From contig CM059582.1 of the NCBI GenBank assembly GCA_030407085.1, positions 139,486,501-139,550,500 on the forward strand: a stretch of 64,000 bases of DNA. The letters are read 5' to 3'. The DNA comes from Trichopria drosophilae (Eukaryota > Arthropoda > Insecta > Hymenoptera > Diapriidae). Of the stretch, positions 11,865 through 21,990 are shown piece by piece (positions within the stretch are counted from its first letter, which is position 1; each line of letters begins with the position of its first letter). The position numbers and the translations under genes were made by a program. The notes below the pieces were generated by a model. That model searched no databases and had not been told where the DNA came from. It was given only the letters and a program-made list of their open reading frames with translations.

Positions 11865-12308
11865 TTATAGTTTACAAAATTCAACTCGTGAATTTTGGGG
11901 CACTTCTCGTACTATCGCGTTATAAAAGGAATCTCTTATTTCTGCCTCAGTTAAGGGAAGAACATCACTTATGTTATTGTAATTTCTAAGAATGTCCTCG
12001 AATCTATCAATAAAGGTAGAGGCCTTTTCTTTGTGTTGATTATATGTGATTGAGTACAACTGTTTTCCCAAATTCACTGACGCAAGGCTACATTCACTTT
12101 TCTTAATTTGTTTAATCTTACGTAACATTTCGATAGGATCTTTTATATCTATTAGTTTTGAGTAGTAGTACTGATCAATATGATTAATTAATGTATCTCT
12201 AACTCTATACTGATGTTTTTGCAAAGTATCTTTGTCAGTCGCGTCTCTTTTACTCGAATTATCCTTAATCACATACAATAAATCTAAAGCTATCAATTCA
12301 GATATAAG
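11865..12308 (-). pseudogene. Copia gag, C-terminal half
   Basis: This half continues gag on the far side of a SINE. It contains 'LYSITYNQHKEKASTFIDRF', a typical gag capsid block of copia elements (UBN2-type), then an 'LTEAEIRDSFYNAI' helix. The boundary at 12308 is exactly where the target-duplicated DNA lies. Removing the SINE and one duplicate copy would place the two gag halves in the same frame. A frame break follows before the protease. Confidence 0.8.
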
Positions 12309-12321
12309 ATAGTCAATAAAA

Positions 12322-12876
12322 AATAAGGATAAGGATAAAGGAAAGGAATTACCCCCGCTTTAATGACATTTTTAGCCTATTCGCGGGTCGGCTCTCGGGT
12401 GGATTGGTCGGACTGACATTCAAAGACATTACAAGACAATACTTTTAGACATACACAAGGATCACCCACCCAGAGCCAGTCCTCCCATTACTGCGCCCCG
12501 TAAAGCGACTTGACCCCGCTGTATCGCATTTGCACGGGGTCTGGGAAAACTACGGAAAACCCAGACAGATACAGTCGACGAACTACTTTATCATCAGAAT
12601 ATACCCTCGGTAAAGCAGCTGTGTCTCCCACTCAGCAATCGGCCTGCTATCTTTGCCGTAACGCTCGTTTTTTAACAGTCACCTTTCCAAGTCGCGATAC
12701 CCAATCAGGATGCTTTACTTGAAAGAGCGACTGCGCGTCGCGCCGACCACAGGGCAATTGCTGTCAGTACACCTGGAAGTGTGTGCTAGTGATGGCACAG
12801 CTGAACATTGATCGCTAAACCTTCTCAATAGTAGATACCTATGGCAGATCTGCTCAGTGGGTGTTGTCACGGGATT
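12322..12876 (-). mobile_element. SINE inserted into copia gag
   Basis: A 555-bp insertion is flanked by the 13-bp duplication atagtcaataaaa (12309-12321 and 12877-12889). On the minus strand it ends in a short tandem tail (ccttatccttatcc type). Its last ~180 bp match the last part of the SINE at 29456-29931 ('actggctctgggtgggtg', 'gagagccgacccgc'). The 5' half differs from that element, so they are related subfamilies sharing a 3' end. The polymerase III promoter boxes are not obvious in this copy. Confidence 0.82.
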
Positions 12877-12889
12877 ATAGTCAATAAAA

Positions 12890-13509
12890 TATTCTAACTT
12901 ACAATTAGTTGTTAATTTATAATATCTGTTTGTATTGGAATCGTGATAATTTAACAATCTAATAGCTTCCTTTAAATTACTCATCTCACTTTCTTTTCCC
13001 GTAGTATCTTTAACTTCTAACAAGTTAGTAATTTCCTTTTCTATCAATCTTGATATCTCATTTTTAGATGTATAATCAGAAATGTTTGGACTACGGATTG
13101 AATTATTAGTGGGTACATCAGTTTCATCATATTCATGATAACAACTCACCTCTCTTAATTCTGCCAATACCTCGCATGCTGCATCTATATTTCTTCGCAT
13201 CTCCATATTTAGTTCGCGCATCTTATCAATTTCTCGCCTATGGTTGTTTGCCAAATCAACATCCCTTTCAATGAGACAGTCTAGGAAATTGATCAGTTTG
13301 GCCGTTGAACTTCGCATCTCTTTTACCTCTCTAACCATAGAGTTTTTATCAACTAAAAAGCCTGTTTCAGTAGAGGGGAAAGTAATCAGCTGGTTTTATA
13401 CAGGCATGGTAAGAATTTCCCCTTTAAGTCGTTTTTTGATGATCGCCTCAGATACCACTCGAGCTTGTTCCTCCGACAGAAATTTCTTTTCTGAAAGCAA
13501 TAAATTCAA
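12890..13509 (-). pseudogene. Copia gag, N-terminal half
   Basis: A charged, helix-rich region ('NHRREIDKMRELNMEMRRN', possible coiled coil) precedes the SINE junction. An in-frame stop at 13396-13398 interrupts it. Upstream, the frame extends through 'KKFLSEEQARVVSEAI' to a possible 3' splice site at 13491 (ttgctttcag). It lacks a nearby good start codon, which fits a gag whose first codons lie in a separate leader exon. Confidence 0.6.
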
Positions 13510-13539
13510 TTTGGTTTTAACTGAATGCTGAGAACCCAT

Positions 13540-13790
13540 TCCCGAACACAAGGACATAGGGTCAACATCGAGCCCGGCCATCAGTACCCGAACACAAGGC
13601 ACTAACAACAAGACCCTTATCAGCACAAAATTATTCTTCAGAAAATAATACGATTTTAAATTTAACCGAGTGCTAAAAAGCATATTCCCGAACACAAGGA
13701 TTTAAACTCAACAGCGAGTTAAGCAACCAATACCCGAACACAAGGTATTAACAACAAAACCCCCCACCAGCACAGTGTGAATACGTACGA
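13540..13790 (-). repeat. Leader repeats with 'cccgaacacaagg' motif
   Basis: The word cccgaacacaagg occurs four times (near 13545, 13581, 13686, 13733) in an alternating pattern, forming about two units of ~145 bp. It sits in the copia 5' leader or putative intron. Such reiterated motifs can act as enhancer-like sites in copia leaders; that role is inferred only. Confidence 0.6.
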
Positions 13791-14144
13791 CCCAACACAC
13801 TGCACTACACAGAAAGAAAAATAGGGATAGGGGAGGTCCATCGTTCGCGTTATGCTAGCGCCCGAGCGCTTGTTTCGAACGAACTCCAATGACGGAGACG
13901 GCTGACCGCGTAATGGGTATCAGTTCATCGCGTTTACTCATGTCACGTTATATTTCCATACATGGAGCCACCGTGGCTCCATGAGCGGCGTTACATTGCT
14001 ACTTGGTTGACGGTACTGATTTGTTACAAATTAGGTATGATTTGAGGTCTATTACGTCTGCCCCTATAATCTCTGCGTCTGCTATTAGCAAAAGCCCACC
14101 ATGAACTGCATGAACTGCCGCATGACAGCGCGCCGATACACACA

Positions 14145-15400
14145 TTTTGCACTCTTTAAAAGTAATTGCGAAGTATGAACGAGCAGCTGCAGTCCGCAGT
14201 CGGTATTGCAGCGCATTCGCTCGCATATCTCTCTACTGTTCCGTGCGCATGCGCGGAGTGCCGGCGCCGTTGGCGCTTCATCAGTGCTTCCTCATGGCCG
14301 AGCGCGGCTCACTCCTCGCTCACCGTTCGACACGCGCGGTTCCTCTGTATAGATTACTGATTGATATTAAAAGGACCAAACCGATTATAGTCAACGCGAT
14401 AAGTTCGATTCTTTGTACTTTTAATTAGTTGGATATTTATAAGGTAATAAATTACTCTTTTGATATTAATCGTGTCTCCTTATTTGGCAAAACCCAGTCG
14501 CCCGATTCTAAACCTCAACAGTAATATTATTAGTTTGATAATCATCTGTTGCTTTTTATCAAGAAAAAATGCATTTTTTGTTTCTTTATCGAAAGTCCTC
14601 TCGGAGCCCAATTTCACCAGTGTTTTGTATTAACTATTTCACTGCCTTAAAAGTAATTAATTGATATCAAACTACTTTAAATAGTTTCAGAACAGTAAAA
14701 TCTACCAAGTTTCATGGTTATATTAGAATTTTTAGCACAATTTCCATTTTTATGTGCTTTAACCAAACATGATGAAAAACAGTTGCTTGGTATGCAATAA
14801 AAATTGAAATTGTTCTAAAAATTCTAATATAACCATGAAATTTGGTAGATTTTGCTCTTCTGAGACTATTACAAGTAGTTTGATATCAATGAGTTGCTTT
14901 CAAGTCAGTAAAAAGTTAATACAACATTTCGATGAAATACGACTACGAGTGGACTTTTCACAAAGAAACAAAAAATGCATTTTGTATTAACTTTTTCAAC
15001 CTTAAAAACAATTGATTGATATCAAACTACTTGGAATAGTTTCAGAAGAACAAAATCTACCAAGTTTCATAGTTATATTCGAATTTTTAGCACAATTTCC
15101 ATTTTTATATGATTAACCAAACCTTTTAAAAAACTGTGGCTTGGTATGCAATAAAAATTGAAATTATGCTAAAAATTCTAATATAACCATGAAACTTGGT
15201 AGATTTTGCTCTTCTGAATCAATTCAAAGTAGTTTGATATCAATTAGTTACTTTCGAGGTAGTGAAATAGTTAATACAAAACACTGGTGAAATTGGGCTC
15301 CGAGTGGACTTTCAACGAAGAAACAAAAAATGCATTTTTTCTTGAAAAGAAGCAACCGATGATTACCAAACTAATAATATTACTTTTAAAGAGTGCAAAA
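14145..15400. mobile_element. Foldback MITE interrupted by a solo LTR
   Basis: The left end 'ttttgcactctttaaaagtaat', followed after the LTR by 'attattagtttg', is the reverse complement of the right end near 15371-15400. The inner arms also pair with each other ('tgcattttttgtttcttt', 'tgatatcaaactactt', 'taccaagtttcatggttata'), in more than one nested inverted copy. Empty of coding sequence. Confidence 0.7.
14167..14520 (+). repeat. Solo LTR with 5-bp target duplication
   Basis: A 354-bp segment starts tgcgaagtatg and ends cctcaaca (TG...CA). It has an aataaa signal near 14447 and is flanked on both sides by gtaat (14162-14166, 14521-14525). It lies inside the left terminal repeat of the MITE, and removing it and one gtaat restores the symmetry of that terminal repeat. 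No internal retrotransposon sequence is left, as after LTR-LTR recombination. The family is unknown; it does not match the other LTRs in this window. Confidence 0.82.
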
Positions 15401-15439
15401 CGTAATTAATAACTTATCTTTATCACAATTTGCAGCCTA

Positions 15440-16545
15440 AATTGTATTTTCTTATATCAATGATAAAACTCCCATCGAAAAGGGGAATTAGCTGACTTAA
15501 ATTCTTATATCGTTGATTATTGTAATGGAATAAAGTCAAGATGTAGTTTTTAAATTATTTATTTGTTACTTTTGTACATCTAAAAGTTTTAAAGGCATAG
15601 ATGTAGAAAATTAATTATATATCGTTGAAAAATGAAGAGAGGAAATTTTGGGTAGATATATGTTAAGCATATACACATGATAATTCTAATACTACATTGA
15701 GAATTCTTCAAACTTTATTAAATAATAATATTTTTGAAGACGACATTATAATATAAGTAATTATAATGCCAAATGTTGACTGTTCAGTGATTTTGAAAAG
15801 TTCTTTCCAATCAAATGTGACAATTGATATTGAACAATCAATTTTTCGACAATATACTATTAATTTTCTAATTCTATGCTTTCGAGACATTTAGATGTAC
15901 AGAAATGACCAATAAATGATTAAAAATCTACATTTGACTTTATCCCATTATAATAATAAACGATGTAAGAATTTAAAGCTAAACCCTTCTTTCGATGGGA
16001 GTTACATATCAATGAAATGAGAATTTAGGTGTAATTCCTTCTTTCGATGGAGTTATATCAACGATATAAGAATTTAGGACTAATTCCATCTTTCTTTGGG
16101 AGTTATATCAACGATATAAAAATTAAGGTCTCATTCCTTCTTTTGATGTTTCATCGATATAAGAATTCAAACCTAATTCCTTCTTACGAAGGGAGTTATT
16201 TGAACAGTATATCAATTTAAATCTAAATCCTTCTTTCAATGGAAGTCATATCAACTACGTAAAAATTTAAATCTAATTCCTTCTTTCGATGGGAGTTACA
16301 TCAAAGATATACGAATTTAGGTCAGTATATACCTCCCATCGAAAGAAGGCGTTAGGTCTAAATTCTTATATCGATGATACAACTCCCATCGAAAAGAGGA
16401 ATTATACCTAAATTCTTATATCGTTGAAATCAGTCCCACCGAAAGAAGGAATTAGACCTGAAGTCTCATATTGTTAATATAACTTAATTCGAAAGAAGGA
16501 ATTACATTTAAATTCTTGTATCTTTGAAATACCTCCCATGCGAGC
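15440..16545. repeat. Inverted tandem array, ~57-bp unit, with central hairpin
   Basis: Units containing 'ccttctttcgatgggag' and 'atataagaatttagg' repeat about seven times at 15960-16330. They then continue in reverse complement about four times at 16335-16545. One inverted unit also lies at 15470-15530. The stretch between (about 15520-15960) is bracketed by an inverted 'ggaataaagtcaagatgtag' pair. The whole thing is noncoding and highly self-complementary. Confidence 0.72.
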
Positions 16546-17139
16546 TGATCAGCTGATATAAGTTTTGTAGATTATGACGCTCTGATGGAACTGTTCGCAA
16601 TGGGACAAGAGAAAGAGAGTGAGAGGGGAAAATAGCGCGCATGTGTGCACGAGCAAGAAACATACAGATAGTATTTCCAACTATCAAACACGTGGATGTA
16701 AACATTTCAAAAGTGTCTGGCGGTACTATCTAGTTAGTAAAAACCGTGCATCTCGGAAGCTTACTATCTAAAGATAGTAAATGCTACCAACTGGAGATGA
16801 CTAGGTCAAATTTTACTATCTAATTAGTAAATTTCACCACTTTAGTGATTGCGCCAGCCAACTATTTTTTTCCGTGCATATATACATATGTATACAGTAC
16901 CTCAAGCGCTCCAACGGATTATCGGCGAAATACCATAAAACCGCATTAAAGTAATGCAGTACGTGGAGCTCCTGCGGCCCCATACTTGGTTTTTGGCGAG
17001 TGCGTTAAGGGTCGCATTAAAGCGATACACACGTGGTTTTCGGACAACGCAACACTAGTAACGTAGATTTACCATTCTTTAGCGGTGGAAATATGCCGTT
17101 ACCATGGACCTCCCATATCGCTATTTTTCTTTCTGTGTA

Positions 17140-17918
17140 CCATTATCACATGACACGCAGGGTCGAAACGTTGATTACAGGTACCCTTTCGGCAGGGACG
17201 TGATGCGAACATTGAAGTTACCGATATTGAACAGACACGTCACTTAATATTCACTTCCCATTTTATTTCCTGTAATTGCGTTAATGCTAAATTTATTATT
17301 TATCTATTTAATTAAAAATTAAATCAAACATTAACTATTTGTATCATAATAATCATAAAAATTCGCATTCTACAAGTTTATTTATTTTTAGTTTTTCGGA
17401 AAAGATGCGCAGATTTGTTTCGCGGTTTAAACTACGTGTGCCTTTTTCCAACATTCCGTTTTGCAAGTCCCTTGCCCGCACCTTTCACGTCTACGATTTT
17501 CGAACTTTCCCGCGCAGCGGCCATCTTGTCTACGAAGTACGCCCGTCACTCCCGCACTTTGATCTCGCGACGGCCATCTTGTCTATCTATATTACCGATG
17601 TTCGCCCGCCGGTCCACTCTTCTTTCTCTCTCTCAAACACACACGCATACACACACACACGCATACGTCGGCGGCTATCTCTTTATCGATATGCGTAAAT
17701 CAAATCTCGCATAAAAAAAAACGATTTCCCACGCTTCTCAAATCACCCCTCACGTCTTGTGCACTTTATTTCACTTTTCACTTCATTTACCTCTATTCGC
17801 TTCACTTTTGTCGTCCGACATTTTTCTGCCCGCTTCTCATCCCTCGTCGCACATCGCCTCTCCAATCGACCACACAAAAGAAAACTTGGTCTGAAGAGTT
17901 TCACGCAGTGGATAACGT
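17140..17918 (-). other. Copia 5' leader with possible first gag exon
   Basis: This is the untranslated leader just inside the 5' LTR. A minus-strand ATG at 17819-17821 opens a 10-codon stretch (MSDDKSEANR) that meets a donor-like site ag|gtaaat at 17790. A short (ac)n/(cgcatac)n microsatellite occurs at 17638-17668. The 17339-17714 open frames on the plus strand are antisense and not considered coding. Confidence 0.5.
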
Positions 17919-17932
17919 GGTGGGCCGATACC
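17918..17932 (-). promoter_or_regulatory. Copia primer-binding site
   Basis: Immediately inside the 5' LTR the minus strand reads ggtatcggcccacca. It resembles the internal initiator-tRNA complementary sites of copia elements. Its position at the LTR edge supports the orientation. Confidence 0.6.
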
Positions 17933-18103
17933 TGAAGTCTTTAATCTTTATTCGAAAAATGAAACAGAAATTTCTTAAGATAAACGGTAGCGGCTTTTCT
18001 ATTAATCTTCGGATTTTTAAGATTATGCGACGAGCACTGCTCGACGACCTGTCGCGAAGGAAGAGAGCCGCCTGACCGAATGTCAGATCGTATTAATCTG
18101 ACA
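17933..18103 (-). repeat. Copia 5' LTR
   Basis: On the minus strand it runs tgtcagattaatacg... to ...gacttca with aataaa close to the end. It begins with a 23-bp near-palindrome (tgtcagatta/tgaca type). It is about 56 bp shorter than the other LTR because of an internal deletion. The outside flank ataat matches that of the 3' LTR. Confidence 0.88.
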
Positions 18104-18699
18104 ATAATGTAAACAGTGGGGCTCTGATGAGAGCCACCGTATATGGGAAAGGAAAGTTGTATGAACCGGGTTTTGTAGTTTTGTCAACTACAGAATCTTC
18201 GATTTACTGAACTGCTTATACACCGTGTTTCTCAACCTATTGAACCCCGTTTACCAGCAGAATAAATACGAAGAAAATGCACATCGTCCATAAACCGCGC
18301 AATTGTTTTCTAGCGACTGTGAAAAACATCGATCGGATTCGAATGTCTAACCTGCCACTGGTTTTCGGTTTCGAAAGGAAAATTAAAACTTTTGATTCGA
18401 ATTGGTAATGTATCAAAAAATGATTATTTTACAAGTTAGGCATTCATGTAGAAAATAACGTTTCATATGTTTGGAAACCCTGGAAAATATTTTCTAAATT
18501 GTGTAATGAGAATATAAAAGTTAAAGAATTAAAATTAAGGGATCGACAGTTTTTTAAAAAGTACTTGGATTTAAAATCAGAAAGCATGGATTTGTACAAA
18601 GTCGTAAGATGCATTTCTTTTTCCTTTTGCAGCCCCTGGGTGGAATTACGCATACAAAGACCGCCCAGGAAAAGTCCCTTGTTTTTTTTGTATGAATTG

Positions 18700-20200
18700 C
18701 AAACGGCACGGAACCACTTTTTGAGCTCCAATTTTTTCTTTTTGCAAAATTACATCATCGACTTTAATAATCAACATCAGTCAGAGTTGCACAAGATTAG
18801 CCCGTAATTGTTATTAACAAATAGTTCATAAAAATCAATTCTAAAAGGCACAGACCCATTTTTGGGCTCCGATTTTTTTCTTTTGCAAAACTAAATCATC
18901 GACTTTAATAATCAGCTCCATTTAGAGTTGCAAGCGGTTAGCACGTAACTGTTATTAACAAATTATTCATAAAAATCATTTCTCAACGGCACAGAACCAC
19001 TTTTTGAGCTCCAATTTTTTCCTTGCGAAAAACTGAATTATCGACTTTATAGTCAACTTCATGGAGAGTTGCACGCGATTAGCACGTAATTGTTATTAAC
19101 AAATTGTTCTGAAAAACCATTTCTAAACGACACAGAACCACTGTTTTTGCTTAAAGTTTTTCTTTTTGCAAAATTACATTATCGACTTTAATAATCAACA
19201 TCAATCACAGTTGCTCGAGATTAGCCCGTAATTATTATTAACAAATTATTCATAAAAATCAGGTCTAAACGGCACAGAACCCCTTTTTGAGTTCCAATTT
19301 TTTCCAATTGCACAATTAAATCATGGACTTTAATAATAATTACATTTAGAGTTACACGGGATTAGCGCGTAATTGTTATTAACCAATTAATAATAAAAAC
19401 CATCACTAAACGGCATAGAACCACTTTCGGTCACCAATTTTTTCTTTTTGAAAAATTAAATGATCGACTTTAATAATCAATTTCATTCAGAGTTCCACGC
19501 GATTAGCACGTAATTGTTATTAACAAATTATGCAAAAAATTCATTTCTAAACGGCACAGAATCATTTTTTGAGCTCCAATTTTTTCCAATTGCAAGATTA
19601 AATCATCGACTTCAATAATCAACTTCATTCAGTATTGTACGCGGTTAGTGCGTGATTGTTATTAATAAATTATTCATAAAAACCATTTTTAAACGGCACA
19701 GATCCATTTTTTGAGCTCCAATTTTGTCCTTTTGCGAAATTAAATCATCGACTTTAATAATCAATTTCATTCAGAGCTGCCCGCGAAATTCAGAGCTTAA
19801 CACGTAATTGTTATTAACAAATTATTCATACAACCCATTTCTAAGCGGCACAGAACCACTTTTTAAGCTCCAATTTTTTCCAATTGCAAGATAAAATCAT
19901 TGACTTAAATAATCAATTTGATTCAGATTAGCACGTGATTAGCACGTGATTAGCACGTTATTAGCACGTAATTGTTGTTAACAAATTATTCATAAAAACC
20001 ATTTCTGAACGACACAGAACCACTTTTGCGTCACCAATTTTTTCCTTTTGAAAAATTAAATGATCGACTTTAATAATCAATTTCATTCAGAGTTGCACGC
20101 GATTAGCACGTAATTGTTATAATCAAATTATGCATAAAATTCATTTCTAAACGGCACAGAACCATTTTTTGAGCTCCAATTTTTCGTTTTGCAACAAAAT
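18700..20200 (+). repeat. ~142-bp subrepeat array, left arm
   Basis: Each unit carries 'cggcacagaaccactttttg', 'gagctccaatttttt', 'atcgactttaataatcaa' and 'gcacgtaattgttattaac' in order, recurring every ~142 bp. Units differ from each other by small indels; two are longer because of a duplicated 'attagcacgt' word (19930-19970). Confidence 0.8.
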
Positions 20201-20204
20201 ACGA

Positions 20205-21260
20205 TTTAATTTTGTAAAAGGAAAAAATTGAAGCCCAAAAAAAATCTGTGCCTTTTAGGAATGATTTTTATGAATAATTTGTTAATAACAATTACGTTGT
20301 AATCGCGGGCAGCTCTGAAAGAAATTGATTATTAATGTCGATGATTTAATTTTGCAAAAGAACAAAATTGGAACTCAAAAAATGGATCTGTGCCGTTTAG
20401 AAATGATTTTTATGAATAATTTTGTAATAACAATTACGTGCAAATCGAATGTACCTCTGAATGAAGTTGATTATTGAAGTCGATAGTGTAATTTTGAAGA
20501 ACGAAAAAATTGGAGCGCAAAAAATGAATCTGTGCCGTTTAGAAATGGTTTTTATGAATAATTTGTTAATAACAATTATGTGCTAATCGCATGTAACTCT
20601 GAATGAAGTGGATTATTAAAGTCGATGATTTAATCGTACTATTGGGCAAAATTGGCGTTCAAAAAGGGGTTCTGTGCCGTTTAGACATGATTTTTATGAA
20701 TAATTTGTTAATAATAATTACGGGCTAATCTCGAGCAACTGTGATTGATGTTGATTATTAAAGTCGATAATGTAATTTTGCAAAAAGAAAAAATTTTAAG
20801 CAAAAACAGTGGTTCTGTGTCGTTTAGAAATGGTTTTTCAGAACAATTTGTTAATAACAATTACGTGCTAATCGCGTGCAACTCTCCATGAAGTTGACTA
20901 TAAAGTCGATAATTCAGTTTTTCGCAAGGAAAAAATTGGAGCTCAAAAAGTGGTTCTGTGCCGTTGAGAAATGATTTTTATGAATAATTTGTTAATAACA
21001 GTTACGTGCTAACCGCTTGCAACTCTAAATGGAGCTGATTATTAAAGTCGATGATTTAGTTTTGCAAAAGAAAAAAATCGGAGCCCAAAAATGGGTCTGT
21101 GCCTTTTAGAATTGATTTTTATGAACTATTTGTTAATAACAATTACGGGCTAATCTTGTGCAACTCTGACTGATGTTGATTATTAAAGTCGATGATGTAA
21201 TTTTGCAAAAAGAAAAAATTGGAGCTCAAAAAGTGGTTCTGTGCCGTTTGCAATTCATAC
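20205..21260 (-). repeat. ~142-bp subrepeat array, right arm
   Basis: These are the same units as in the left arm but in reverse complement, about eight copies. Units at matching distance from the two ends are more alike than neighbouring units within an arm, as expected if the arms once were exact mirror copies. Confidence 0.78.
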
Positions 21261-21875
21261 AAAAAAAACAAGGGACTTTTCCAGGGCGGTCTTTGTATGC
21301 GTAATTCCACCCAGGGGCTGCAAAAGGAAAAAGAAATGCATCTTACGACTTTGTACAAATCCATGCTTTCTGATTTTAAATCCAAGTACTTTTTAAAAAT
21401 CTGTCGATCCCTTAATTTTAATTCTTTAACTTTTATATTCTCATTACACAATTTAGAAAATATTTTCCAGGGTTTCCAAACATATGAAACGTTATTTTCT
21501 ACATGAATGCCTAACTTGTAAAATAATCATTTTTTGATACATTACCAATTCGAATCAAAAGTTTTAATTTTCCTTTCGAAACCGAAAACCAGTGGCAGGT
21601 TAGACATTCGAATCCGATCGACATTTTTGACAGTCGCTAGAAAACAATTGCGCGGTTTATGGACGATGTGTATTTTCTTCGTATTTATTCTCAACATGCA
21701 CCGACAATACTACCATTGCGATAATCGCAAAGCTCTTTTCCAACTGGGTCATTTCAATGCTGAATAACTTGAAAACGGTAGCTTGAAAACATTTTCGGCA
21801 AAGGAACTTTCATTTCAGAAGTTTACGCTTTATCTGCTGGTAAACGGCGTTCAATAGGTTGAGTAACACGGTGTA

Positions 21876-21990
21876 TATAAAATTAGGGATTTAACTAATA
21901 ATGGGTTCTGTGTTCCTCTAGTGACAAAATAAATAACTAATGTCTATTGTAGATACACGTTTCGTCCCAGGTTTTCGCGTGGTTACGGCG
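21876..21990. repeat. Dispersed ~112-bp repeat, copy 2
   Basis: Nearly identical to 7486-7600 and directly abutting the foldback end at a TA. After 'ttttcgcgtgg' the two copies diverge completely. Confidence 0.7.

Larger units (their letters stand above)
13808..17137. mobile_element. TIR element nested in the copia leader
   Basis: The two ends are inverted: 'cacagaaagaaaaatag' at 13808 and its complement ending at 17137, extending with mismatches through 'gggaggtccat' (~34 bp). Both ends are flanked by TA (13806-13807 and 17138-17139), as in Tc1/mariner-type insertions. No transposase is visible, so it is nonautonomous. It holds a MITE with a solo LTR and an inverted tandem array. The outer 300-600 bp on each side show nothing I recognise apart from small 'ttactatctaattagtaaa'-type palindromes at 16740-16840. 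Confidence 0.7.
7884..18103 (-). mobile_element. Ty1/copia LTR retrotransposon, full length with nested insertions
   Basis: Both LTRs (7884-8110 and 17933-18103) begin and end TG...CA on the coding strand. The outside flanks are the same 5 bp, ataat (7879-7883 and 18104-18108), so this is a single insertion. The purine tract beside the left LTR and a tRNA-like primer-binding site beside the right LTR fix the minus orientation. Order on the minus strand is leader, gag, protease, integrase, reverse transcriptase, RNase H. Without the SINE (0.55 kb) and the 3.3-kb TIR element the length would be about 6.3 kb, a plausible copia size. Stops, a frameshift and the insertions make it inactive. Confidence 0.88.
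18219..21875. mobile_element. Giant foldback element with subrepeat arms
   Basis: A 3.66-kb near-perfect inverted repeat folds about position 20200. The ends are 'tacaccgtgtttctcaacc' and its complement, flanked by TA on each side. The outer ~480 bp of each arm is unique sequence; the rest of each arm is a tandem array of a ~142-bp unit, about eleven copies left and eight right. The mirrored open frames at 18444-18807 and 21143-21506 arise from the palindrome and show no domain. No transposase is present. Confidence 0.85.

Noticed and set aside
14147..14428. 93-codon open frame
   Set aside because: Spans the solo LTR and the MITE boundary; no domain.
18444..18807. Open frames on both strands mirrored at 21143-21506
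   Set aside because: They are the same DNA in the two arms of a palindrome. No domain, and the frames run into the noncoding subrepeats.
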